From: UMGS1002 sp964463325
GTDB lineage: Bacteria > Bacillota > Clostridia > Oscillospirales > CAG-272
Length of the DNA: 7,935 bases
Assembly (NCBI GenBank): GCA_964463325.1
Contig: CAYXBY010000068.1
Location: 1 to 7,935 of the forward strand
Direction: 5' to 3'
The position numbers were made by a program, and so were the translations under genes. Of this stretch, positions 1-6,424 are shown piece by piece (position 1 is the first letter of the stretch; the number at the start of each line of letters is the position of its first letter). Under the pieces are notes generated by a model. That model was not told where the DNA came from. It was given only the letters and a program-made list of their open reading frames with translations, and made no database searches.

Positions 1-190
1 CTGCGGCCGGCACCCCTGCACCCCGGGATTTGAGCCGGAGCTTGCCGCTCTTCCCGGGCCACTGCGTGCATTAATGTTATTTGTGGGCACTGCCTGCGGC
101 GCCTGCTCCCATGCAACCTGGCTTGGCGCTGTAGTGCACTGGCTTTGCTGAGGCTTGGCACATCCCGTTGCACCCAATCCCCCCCCTGCT
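1..190. other. Gene-free, palindrome-rich intergenic stretch
   Basis: I see no believable coding frame here. The stretch contains several symmetric elements. An inverted repeat has arms CCCGGGA (22-28) and TCCCGGG (52-58), with an inner bulged stem of GAGC (32-35) against GCTC (47-50). A longer-range pair is TGCAAC (112-117) with GTTGCA (167-172). There are 8-bp perfect palindromes at 69-76 and 133-140, and a direct repeat GGCTTGGC at 120-127 and 152-159. A run of eight C residues (179-186) closes the stretch next to the hairpin cluster. It could be the 3' untranslated region of the minus-strand operon, part of a multicopy intergenic repeat, or a structured RNA. It continues beyond the window edge, so its left end is unknown. 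Confidence 0.4.
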
Positions 191-294
191 TGAAAGTTTC
201 GCCCGCCTTTTCAAAGGCGGCGCGGGTCCAGCGCCGCGTGGCGCTGGTCGCCGCCCGCAGGCGGCGAAATCCCCCCGGCCGCAGGCGGCGAAAT
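191..294. repeat. Cluster of three perfect hairpins with a 24-bp tandem unit
   Basis: Three consecutive perfect inverted repeats lie side by side. CCGCCTTT (203-210) pairs with AAAGGCGG (213-220) around 2 bases. CCAGCGCC (228-235) pairs with GGCGCTGG (240-247) around 4 bases. CGCCGCC (249-255) pairs with GGCGGCG (260-266) around 4 bases. An outer pair, TTTCGCC (197-203) with GGCGAAA (263-269), could close part of the array into a branched structure. A 16-bp direct repeat occurs at 255-270 and 279-294 (period 24), so the outer arm has a second possible partner at 287-293. The cluster begins 8 bp beyond the stop codon of the last operon gene. Neither strand shows a U-tract after a stem, so it is not a classical intrinsic terminator. 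An interspersed REP-like palindromic element is the likeliest identity; protecting or defining the operon mRNA 3' end is a possible role. Confidence 0.6.
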
Positions 295-301
295 TTCCCC
301 A

Positions 302-1156
302 TCACCACTTGACATCAATATACAGCGGGTAGTGATCCGAAATCGGGTCAAACCACTCGTCCGTGAGGCGGCGGAAGCTGTTGACCACGGCGCCCGGCGC
401 ATTTTTCAGCATAATGTGGTCGATCGCCTGCGAGAACTGCCCCGCATCGCCGCGCGCATAGCCCGCCGGGCTGCAGGGGTGATGCCCCCGCGTCTCGTCA
501 CAGTCGCCGCTGCATATATCGTGCACCTCGACCCAGCCCTCAGCCTGCGCACGCTCAAGGCACAGACTGTTCATCGAAGCGTTAAAATCGCCCATCAGCA
601 CGCAGGGACAACCGTATTTGGCGTAGATCTCGTCCATTTTTGCCGACGCCAGCCCGATCTGGTGCGCACGCGCCTCGTTCGAGTGCGCTTGATAATTCTT
701 AGCCTCGGGATTTGACGACTTCCACCACAGGTGCGTCGTCATCAGCGCAAACCGCTGACCACCCTCTCGCGCCTCAAAAACACCAAAGCAGTAGGATTTG
801 GTCTCGCCGTTGTTAAAGCTGCCCTCAAAGCCGTCAATGTGCTCGTCGTAAAGGTAAAAGCCCGACTCCAGCAGCTTATATTTGTCCGAACGGTAAACTA
901 TCGGTGTGTCGCCGCCCGAAATGTAGGCGTAACGCGCCTCGCCGCCGTCCGGCAGCGCAACGCGAGACATGCGCGCCATCATCAGTCCCGCCATGTGCGC
1001 CGAAACCTCTTGCAGACCCAGCACATCGGGCATTATCTCGGTGTAGGCGCGAACCAGACCGCCCACCCGTGCCTCGGCTGAGCAATCCTCGCCGCGCTCA
1101 AGCCACGCCTCGCGGTTTTTGTCGCATTTCCATTGATTATTTGACATCAGTATCAT
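302..1156 (-). CDS. Endonuclease/exonuclease/phosphatase (EEP) fold protein
   Basis: This is a 284-residue metal-dependent phosphodiesterase/phosphatase of the EEP superfamily, which includes exonuclease III, DNase I, sphingomyelinase and inositol-phosphatase-like enzymes. The motifs appear in family order: an N-terminal strand with Asn6/Asn7, LGLQEV with metal ligand Glu50, MTTHLWW with His142, MGDFNAS with Asp190 and Asn192, IDHIML with Asp246-His247, and a final SDHYPLYIDV with Asp274-His275. All catalytic positions look intact, and the length is normal for a single-domain member. There is no signal peptide or membrane segment, so it is probably cytoplasmic. It carries nine cysteines, which is many for this fold. 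The start is fixed by AAGGAGG at 1164-1170, seven bases upstream of the ATG; Met4 would lie too far from it. It is the last gene of the minus-strand unit, 49 bp after its upstream neighbour, with no promoter or terminator seen between. The substrate (nucleic acid, lipid or sugar phosphate) cannot be read from the sequence. Confidence 0.9.
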   Translation of the reverse strand: MILMSNNQWKCDKNREAWLERGEDCSAEARVGGLVRAYTEIMPDVLGLQEVSAHMAGLMMARMSRVALPDGGEARYAYISGGDTPIVYRSDKYKLLESGFYLYDEHIDGFEGSFNNGETKSYCFGVFEAREGGQRFALMTTHLWWKSSNPEAKNYQAHSNEARAHQIGLASAKMDEIYAKYGCPCVLMGDFNASMNSLCLERAQAEGWVEVHDICSGDCDETRGHHPCSPAGYARGDAGQFSQAIDHIMLKNAPGAVVNSFRRLTDEWFDPISDHYPLYIDVKW

Positions 1157-1163
1157 AAAATTG

Positions 1164-1170
1164 CCTCCTT
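1164..1170 (-). promoter_or_regulatory. Ribosome binding site of the EEP gene
   Basis: The minus strand reads AAGGAGG here, seven bases before the ATG at 1156. It is one of the strongest Shine-Dalgarno matches in the window and decides the start over the in-frame Met4. It indicates independent initiation of the last operon gene, rather than the ATGA coupling used upstream. Confidence 0.8.
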
Positions 1171-1205
1171 ATAAATAGCTGTCGGGGCTCCTTCCTTTGG
1201 AAAGC

Positions 1206-1979
1206 TCACCCGTTAATACCATACACCGCCGCGCGGCCGCGCGTGCCCGTCTGCCGCACCAACCCCATGGCGACGAACACCTTGAGCGCCGAATAGACGT
1301 CAATTCCCCGCAGGTGCGCCGCGCGGCCGAACTCGGCAGCGGTAAACTCAGGCGGCAGCCCCTCGGGCAGGTGGGTCGCGTAGTCAGACGGCGAATTAAA
1401 ATCAAGTATATCGAGCAGACCTGTCGGTATCATCTCATAGCGCTCGGCGCGACGGCGCCCGCGCTTTTTTTGTATGCGAAATTCCTCGACCTCAAGCAGC
1501 GGCGCGCGCAGGCTCAGTCGCGGGTCGCCCAGATAGGGCAGCAGCGAATACAGCTCTGCTATCATATCGAGCGCCCCCTCGTGCTTGGGCGAGCTGACCC
1601 GCCGCACCACCTGTGCGTCCGCCTCGGCGAGGTAGGTCACGTGCTTCTTTGCGACAAGCGGATGCAGCACGGTGACGCGGTAGTCGGTCGCCGTCAGATA
1701 AAACTCCAGCTTGTCGCGCAGCGGGTAGAGTGCGCCGGTCTGTATCTCGAATATATCCTCGCCGCACAGCACGTCGGCGACAAAGCCGCGCGCGCGGCCG
1801 CCGTCTGCGGAGGGCGCCAGCCTCACCTCGTGGCAGCTCACGTCCTCGCAGACAAATCTCTTGAGCATGTTGTGCAGCCTTTTTTCGTTAAGGCGGCCAA
1901 TGCCGTCGCGCTCGCGCGCGGACAGCAGCAGCTCGCGGCAGATGCGCTCAAAATGCAGCTGCTCTGCCCTGCTGATCAT
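1206..1979 (-). CDS. Uncharacterised protein: possible PD-(D/E)XK-like nuclease core plus C-terminal winged helix
   Basis: This is a 257-residue soluble protein. It resembles a conserved uncharacterised clostridial family that I cannot name. An N-terminal helical part contains Glu32 (NEKRLH). A strand with Asp69 (GFVADVL) follows, and then a strand with Glu78-Ile-Gln80 (FEIQTG). An E...D...ExQ order with this spacing resembles PD-(D/E)XK nucleases in which Gln replaces the last Lys, as in CoiA-type cores. That resemblance is inference from motif pattern only. A basic patch (KKRGRRR, 171-177) links to a C-terminal part from about 205 (PPEFTAAEFGRAAHL ... ALKVFVAMGLV) that reads like a winged helix-turn-helix, suggesting nucleic-acid contact. 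The start ATG overlaps the exporter stop codon by 4 bp (ATGA) and has no good ribosome binding site of its own, so it is probably translated by coupling. Its role beside an exporter is unknown. Confidence 0.8.
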   Translation of the reverse strand: MISRAEQLHFERICRELLLSARERDGIGRLNEKRLHNMLKRFVCEDVSCHEVRLAPSADGGRARGFVADVLCGEDIFEIQTGALYPLRDKLEFYLTATDYRVTVLHPLVAKKHVTYLAEADAQVVRRVSSPKHEGALDMIAELYSLLPYLGDPRLSLRAPLLEVEEFRIQKKRGRRRAERYEMIPTGLLDILDFNSPSDYATHLPEGLPPEFTAAEFGRAAHLRGIDVYSALKVFVAMGLVRQTGTRGRAAVYGING

Positions 1980-3916
1980 GTGGCGATGCCCGCAAACTGA
2001 TTGCTGTACAGCTTGCTGTACTCGCCGCCGCGCGCCAGCAGCTCGTCGTGGTTGCCCGCCTCGGCGACGACGCCGTCCTTAATGACGACTATCTTATCCG
2101 CGTCGCGTATGGTGGACAGGCGGTGCGCGATGACCAGCGAGGTACGGTTTTTCATGAGCGCCAGCATGGCCTGCTGAATGTGCATTTCGGTGCGCGTGTC
2201 GACCGACGACGTCGCCTCATCCAGAATGAGTATCTTGGGATCGGCCAGCACGGCGCGGGCGATGGACAGCAGCTGCCGCTGTCCCTGCGACAGGTTGCTG
2301 CCCGACTCGGCCAGCTGCGTGTCGTAGCCGTCGGGCAGACGGTCGATAAAGGTGTCGGCACGGGCGGTGGCGGCGGCAGCGCGAAGCTGCTCGTCGGTGG
2401 CGTCGGAGCGGCCGTATTTTATGTTCTGACGTATGCTGTCGCAGAACAGCACGGTGTCCTGAAGCACGATGGCGATGGAGCGACGCAGCTCGGCCTTGGG
2501 TATGTCGCGTATGTCGATGCCGTCAATGGTAATGCGGCCGCCGTCGACCTCATAAAATCTTGTGAGCAGGTTGACGATGGTGGTCTTGCCCGAGCCGGTA
2601 GCGCCGACAATGGCGACCTTCTGCCCAGCCTTTACCTCAAGGTTTAGCCCGCGCAGCACCTGCTCGCCGGGAACGTAGGAAAAGTCAATATTTGAGAAGC
2701 TGATGTCGCCGCGGATGGAGGCGATATCAAGGCTGTGCCGCCCCTCGTCGACCTCGTCGGCGCTGTCCATTATCTCAAAAATGCGCTCAGCGCCCGCCAG
2801 CGCCGTGAGTATAGTGGCGTACTGGTTGGCGATCTCGTTGATGGGGCGCGAAAATTTCTTGGAATATTGCAGCATGGCCTGAATATTACCAACGGTGATG
2901 GGCCGCATGCCCTTGATGGGATTGAGCAGCAGCGCCCCGCCAAAGGCGGCGATGAGCAGATATTGCAGGTTGCCGAGAATGTTCATCAGCGGTCCCATGA
3001 CGCTGCCCCAGACGCGCGCCTTGACGCTGACATGGCTATATTCCTCGCTGGACTCGCCAAAATCGCGGACAGCGGCCGGCTCCTTGCCGTAGGCTACCAC
3101 CGTCTTATACCCCGTCACCATCTCCTCGACCTGACCGTTCAGCTTGCCCAGCAGCTGCTGGCGGCGGACGTAGTGCCGGCGCATGAATTTGGCCAGCGTG
3201 GACGATATTATTATGGTGAGCGGGATGGTGACGCAGGCTACCAGCGTCAGTATCCAGCTGTAGTACAGCATCATGGCCAGCGCGCCTATCAGCGTCAGGG
3301 CGCTGGAGACCAGCGACGATATCGACTGCGAAATGGCGTTTGAAACGTTCTCAACGTCGTTGGTCATGCGCGACATTATGTCGCCGTGGCGGTGCGTGTC
3401 GGTGTAGCTGATGGGCAGGCGGCTGATCTTGTGGAACAGATCCCCGCGCATGCGGTAGACCGTCTGCTGCGACAGCTGCGCCGCGAGCAGCCCCTGGAAA
3501 AAGGTCAAAACACCCGAAACGATAAAAACTATAAGCATGACGACCAGGAAAAAGGTCAGGCCGTGGCGCTGCTCGTAGGTGATGGTGCCGTCCTCGTTCT
3601 CGACGGCGGCGGTGTAGTCCTTAAAATGAACGGTAATGCCGCTCTCGCTCGAATATTCAAAGGTGTCGATGGCGTTGCTTTGCAGCATGGGACCGAGCAG
3701 CTCGAGCACGGTTATGACCGTCATTATGGTCAGCAGCGAGATGAGCGCCACGCGGCTGCGACCGATGTAGCGCAGCAGGCGGCCGATCGTCCGGCGGGCG
3801 TTTTTGGGCTTTTCCATGGCCATGCGGCCGCCCATTGGGCCGCCGCGCGGGCGTCCGCCGATATTGACGCGCATGTTGGGCGCGTTTTCGCGGCCCTTTG
3901 GAGGCTGATTATTCAT
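1976..3916 (-). CDS. ABC exporter half-transporter, catalytic subunit of a heterodimer
   Basis: This is a 646-residue type IV (MsbA/LmrCD-like) exporter half with fused membrane and nucleotide-binding domains. Residues 1-45 form a Gly/Arg/Pro-rich cytoplasmic tail. The membrane domain spans about 55-375, with hydrophobic segments near 56-76, 120-145, 205-240 and 310-332. The ATPase domain follows: Walker A GATGSGKTT (438-446, Lys444), Q-loop Gln486, signature LSQGQ (542-546), Walker B ILILDE with catalytic Glu567, and switch His598 in IAHR. The signature departs from LSGGQ, while the hydrolysis residues are intact. In heterodimeric exporters such as TM287/288 the catalytic-site subunit looks like this. 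It should pair with the 607-residue product encoded just upstream. The start is supported by GGAGGTGA at 3923-3930, six bases before the ATG. It overlaps the upstream gene by 8 bp and the downstream gene by 4 bp. Drug or peptide export is likely; the substrate is unknown. Confidence 0.95.
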   Translation of the reverse strand: MNNQPPKGRENAPNMRVNIGGRPRGGPMGGRMAMEKPKNARRTIGRLLRYIGRSRVALISLLTIMTVITVLELLGPMLQSNAIDTFEYSSESGITVHFKDYTAAVENEDGTITYEQRHGLTFFLVVMLIVFIVSGVLTFFQGLLAAQLSQQTVYRMRGDLFHKISRLPISYTDTHRHGDIMSRMTNDVENVSNAISQSISSLVSSALTLIGALAMMLYYSWILTLVACVTIPLTIIISSTLAKFMRRHYVRRQQLLGKLNGQVEEMVTGYKTVVAYGKEPAAVRDFGESSEEYSHVSVKARVWGSVMGPLMNILGNLQYLLIAAFGGALLLNPIKGMRPITVGNIQAMLQYSKKFSRPINEIANQYATILTALAGAERIFEIMDSADEVDEGRHSLDIASIRGDISFSNIDFSYVPGEQVLRGLNLEVKAGQKVAIVGATGSGKTTIVNLLTRFYEVDGGRITIDGIDIRDIPKAELRRSIAIVLQDTVLFCDSIRQNIKYGRSDATDEQLRAAAATARADTFIDRLPDGYDTQLAESGSNLSQGQRQLLSIARAVLADPKILILDEATSSVDTRTEMHIQQAMLALMKNRTSLVIAHRLSTIRDADKIVVIKDGVVAEAGNHDELLARGGEYSKLYSNQFAGIAT

Positions 3917-5732
3917 TTGCGGTCACCTCCCCGGTTGAATTATTGCCCTGCATTTGGGAATCATAAATATCGCGATAGGTTGCGCAGGTGCGCATAAGCT
4001 CGTCATGCGGTGCGCAGTCGCGGATGGTGCCATTCTCAATGACAGCAATGCGATCGGCGTTTTTGACGCTGGCGATGCGCTGCGCTATCATAATGACTGT
4101 CGTGCCGGCAAGGCGCTCGCGCAGAGCGCTCTGAAGCCGCGCCTCGGTGGAAAGGTCGAGCGCCGAGGTGGAGTCGTCAAGTATGAGTATCTCGGGGCGA
4201 CGCACCAGCGCACGCGCGATGGACATGCGCTGCTTTTGTCCGCCCGAGAGCGACGCGCCCTTCTCGGCAATAAAGGTGTCGTAGCCGTCCTGGAAGCCGC
4301 CGATAAAGTCGGCAGCCTGCGCCACCTCGGCGGCCTCGGCCACCTCGGCGTCAGTCGCGTTGGGCTTGCCCCAGCGGATGTTGCCGGCGACGGTGTCCGA
4401 GAACAGCTCGCTCTTTTGCATCACAAAGCCCATGCGGGCGCGCAGGCGCTGCGTGTCCCACTCGCGGACGTCGATGCCATCGACAGTCACGCTGCCCTCG
4501 GTAGCGTCGTAAAAGCGGGGGATGAGGTTTACCAGCGAGGTCTTGCCCGCACCCGTCGCGCCGATGACGGCCAGCACCTCGCCGCGCTTGACGTCGAGAT
4601 CGATGTCATGCAGCACAGGGCGGCCGGTGGTGCCGGGATAGCGGAAGCCGACGCCGCGGAAGCTGATGCAGACGTCGTCGCGCCCCTCGCCCTCGCGGCG
4701 GCCGGAGCTTATAACAGGATCGGATTCAAGTATCTCGAGCACGCGCCGCGAGGAGGCAGCCGCGCGGGAAACGGACTGGAACACCATAGTCACCATCATG
4801 ACAGAGCTGAGCACCTGCGTGATATAGGTGATGGCGGCCATGATCGAGCCGATGGAGACAGACGACGCAGCCGCCTGTCCGCGCAGTCCGGCGATGAGTA
4901 TGACGGCGATGACGGAGACGTTCATTATAATATTAAGTATGGGCGACATGATGGCGAATATGCGCAGCACGCGGTAATTGATGTCGCGCAGGGCGCCGTT
5001 GGCGTTGTCAAAGCGGGCATTTTCGTAGTCCTCGCGGACATAGGCCTTGACTACACGCGCGCCGCCGACGTTTTCCTGCACCACAGAATTGACCTTATCC
5101 AGCCGCGTCTGCACCTGCGAGAACAGCGGCGTGGCACGCGAGAGCACCAATATCAGCATGACCAGCATGACCGGCAGTGAGCACAGCAGCACCACGCCAA
5201 AGCTGAGGTTCAGCGTCAGCAGCATGATGGTGCCGCCGATGAAAAAGATGGGCGCGCGGACGAACATGCGCGTTATCATCTCAACGAATTCTGTCAGCAT
5301 CGAGACGTCGTTGGTCATGCGCGTGACCAGCGAGCCGGTGGTGAATTTGTCAGTCTGCTCAATGGAAAGCGACATTACGCGGCGATAGGCGTCGCAGCGC
5401 AGGTCGTGACCAAAGCTTTGGGCGGCGCGGGCGGCGGTGTAGGCGCAGAAGGTGCCGAAAAAGCCGCCAATGACCACCAGCGTCAGCATGGTGGCGCCGA
5501 TGCAGATTATGATCTGCATGGAGGTATACGGCCCCTCACCGCAGAACAGCCGCATAATAAAGCTGGCGAGGGCGTTGTCTGCAATGTCAGACGAGCCGAC
5601 AATGCCGCAGTCCACTATCACCGACATCAGCTTGGGCTGGAACAGATCCGCAACCACCTCGCCCATCATCATGAGCGGCGAGATGAGCACGAGATACCAG
5701 TAGGGACGAAGATATTTAGCTATTTTTCTCAT
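3909..5732 (-). CDS. ABC exporter half-transporter, degenerate-site subunit of a heterodimer
   Basis: This is a 607-residue exporter half: a membrane domain (about 10-325, with hydrophobic segments near 13-30, 73-98, 160-200 and 262-283) followed by an ATPase domain. It has Walker A GATGAGKTS (391-399, Lys397), Q-loop Gln439 and a canonical signature LSGGQ (495-499). The Walker B reads ILILDD, so Asp520 replaces the catalytic Glu. The switch motif reads IAQR, so Gln551 replaces the His. These paired changes mark the degenerate subunit of asymmetric heterodimers (TM287/288, LmrCD, BmrCD). Its signature should complete the active site of the 646-residue partner. It therefore should not work efficiently as a homodimer, which is family knowledge rather than shown here. 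The start ATG overlaps the repressor stop by 4 bp (ATGA), with GAGGAGGA at 5736-5743 upstream. Its stop lies 8 bp inside the partner gene, favouring equal synthesis of the two halves. Confidence 0.95.
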   Translation of the reverse strand: MRKIAKYLRPYWYLVLISPLMMMGEVVADLFQPKLMSVIVDCGIVGSSDIADNALASFIMRLFCGEGPYTSMQIIICIGATMLTLVVIGGFFGTFCAYTAARAAQSFGHDLRCDAYRRVMSLSIEQTDKFTTGSLVTRMTNDVSMLTEFVEMITRMFVRAPIFFIGGTIMLLTLNLSFGVVLLCSLPVMLVMLILVLSRATPLFSQVQTRLDKVNSVVQENVGGARVVKAYVREDYENARFDNANGALRDINYRVLRIFAIMSPILNIIMNVSVIAVILIAGLRGQAAASSVSIGSIMAAITYITQVLSSVMMVTMVFQSVSRAAASSRRVLEILESDPVISSGRREGEGRDDVCISFRGVGFRYPGTTGRPVLHDIDLDVKRGEVLAVIGATGAGKTSLVNLIPRFYDATEGSVTVDGIDVREWDTQRLRARMGFVMQKSELFSDTVAGNIRWGKPNATDAEVAEAAEVAQAADFIGGFQDGYDTFIAEKGASLSGGQKQRMSIARALVRRPEILILDDSTSALDLSTEARLQSALRERLAGTTVIMIAQRIASVKNADRIAVIENGTIRDCAPHDELMRTCATYRDIYDSQMQGNNSTGEVTANE

Positions 5733-6214
5733 GAGTCCTCCTCCCCGCCAAGCTCGAGATGACGCGCCATATTGTCACGCATGCGTCCCAGCAGCTCGAG
5801 CAGCTGACGGCTTTCCTCGGGCGTGATGCCCTGCATGAGTATGTTGTCGGCGGCGATGGAGGCCTCGCGCGAGGCTTGCATCAGCTCGCGGCCGCGATCG
5901 GTAAGATAGACGCGCAGTGCACGCATGTCGTGGTCATCCTGCACGCGGCGGACATAGCCCTGCGCCTCCAGGCGCTTGGCAGTGACGCTGATGGTGGGGG
6001 TGGAAAGGTGAGTCCGGTGGGCGAGCTCGAGCTGAGTCAGGCCGTCTTCGTGCGCGAGGTTCATAATGAGTCGGCGGACGCTGAGCTGCTGCATTACACT
6101 GTCATTTTTCCGCATTTGGGCGGCATAAAGCCGCGAGATGTCGTGTATCACCATGGGAGGTGACTCGACGATGCCCTGCGGACGGCATGAACAGGCAAAC
6201 ATTTTTTGTTTCAT
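5729..6214 (-). CDS. MarR-family transcriptional repressor of the exporter operon
   Basis: This is a 161-residue protein with a winged helix-turn-helix at about 46-108. LTQLELAHRTHLSTPTISV (59-77) forms the helix-turn-helix. The wing contains DDHDMRALRVYLT (93-105), the usual MarR pattern of acidic and Arg residues before the LT motif. Flanking helices (about 22-45 and 108-155) would form the dimer interface and ligand pocket. The first 20 residues are an extension with Cys8 and Cys10, so thiol or metal sensing is possible but unproven. The start is set by AAGGAG at 6221-6226, six bases upstream; the internal Met21 has no comparable site. It is the first gene of the operon and lies directly behind a palindrome overlapping its own promoter, so autoregulation is the natural inference. 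Release by a small toxic ligand exported by the adjacent transporter would fit the family. Confidence 0.93.
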   Translation of the reverse strand: MKQKMFACSCRPQGIVESPPMVIHDISRLYAAQMRKNDSVMQQLSVRRLIMNLAHEDGLTQLELAHRTHLSTPTISVTAKRLEAQGYVRRVQDDHDMRALRVYLTDRGRELMQASREASIAADNILMQGITPEESRQLLELLGRMRDNMARHLELGGEEDS

Positions 6215-6220
6215 CCAATG

Positions 6221-6226
6221 CTCCTT
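6221..6226 (-). promoter_or_regulatory. Ribosome binding site of the marR-type gene
   Basis: The minus strand reads AAGGAG six bases before the ATG at 6214. It fixes the start upstream of the internal Met21 and lies within a short leader of about 27 bases, counted from the inferred transcription start. Confidence 0.8.
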
Positions 6227-6229
6227 AAT

Positions 6230-6251
6230 TAATTAGTTTACTAACTAATTA
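6230..6251. promoter_or_regulatory. Palindromic operator, probable MarR-family binding site
   Basis: This is a perfect inverted repeat with 9-bp arms, TAATTAGTT (6230-6238) and AACTAATTA (6243-6251), around the 4-base spacer TACT. The AT-rich, roughly 20-bp dyad is the form typically bound by MarR dimers. It overlaps the minus-strand -10 hexamer (6248-6253) and the expected transcription start near 6241, so occupancy would block RNA polymerase. It is about 170 bp upstream of spoIVB on the other strand, so direct control of that gene is less likely. Confidence 0.8.
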
Positions 6252-6276
6252 TATCACCGCCCTGTCGCTTTGTCAA
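6248..6276 (-). promoter_or_regulatory. Consensus housekeeping promoter of the exporter operon
   Basis: On the minus strand TTGACA (6271-6276) and TATAAT (6248-6253) are separated by exactly 17 bases. A TG dinucleotide one base before the -10 box makes an extended -10. Both hexamers match the sigma-A consensus perfectly. Such an unattenuated promoter would be very strong unless repressed, which fits the overlapping palindrome. Confidence 0.9.
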
Positions 6277-6424
6277 TAGCCGCGTCACTGACTTTTCTGC
6301 CACCCTGAGCAAAAAAATTGGTTGCACGAAAATAAATTGTTAGACATTAAAGCCGGGTGGGTGGTGCAAATTATTAAGGAGCGCCTCTGCGGCGTCAATC
6401 ACAGATGAGAAGGAAGCAATTCCC

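Noticed and set aside
249..266. Intrinsic terminator for the minus-strand operon
   Set aside because: The stem is strong but no T-tract follows it on the minus strand, and the neighbouring stems also lack one.
1197..2000. A 267-codon plus-strand open frame opposite the uncharacterised 257-residue gene
   Set aside because: The minus-strand frame has operon overlap, domain-like structure and resemblance to a clostridial family. The plus-strand frame has no supporting ribosome binding site and an unlikely composition.
3954..5180. A 408-codon plus-strand open frame opposite the 607-residue exporter gene
   Set aside because: The opposite strand encodes an unmistakable ABC exporter with all motifs in frame. 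The plus-strand product is low-complexity, rich in Ala, Gly, Arg, His and Asp, as expected of the antisense of a GC-rich gene.
6324..6351. Possible forespore sigma-G/F promoter for spoIVB: GCACG (6324-6328) and CATTAAA (6345-6351)
   Set aside because: The hexamers only partly match and the 16-base spacing is short for sigma-G. A forespore promoter is expected for spoIVB, but this one is not strong enough to list as a feature.
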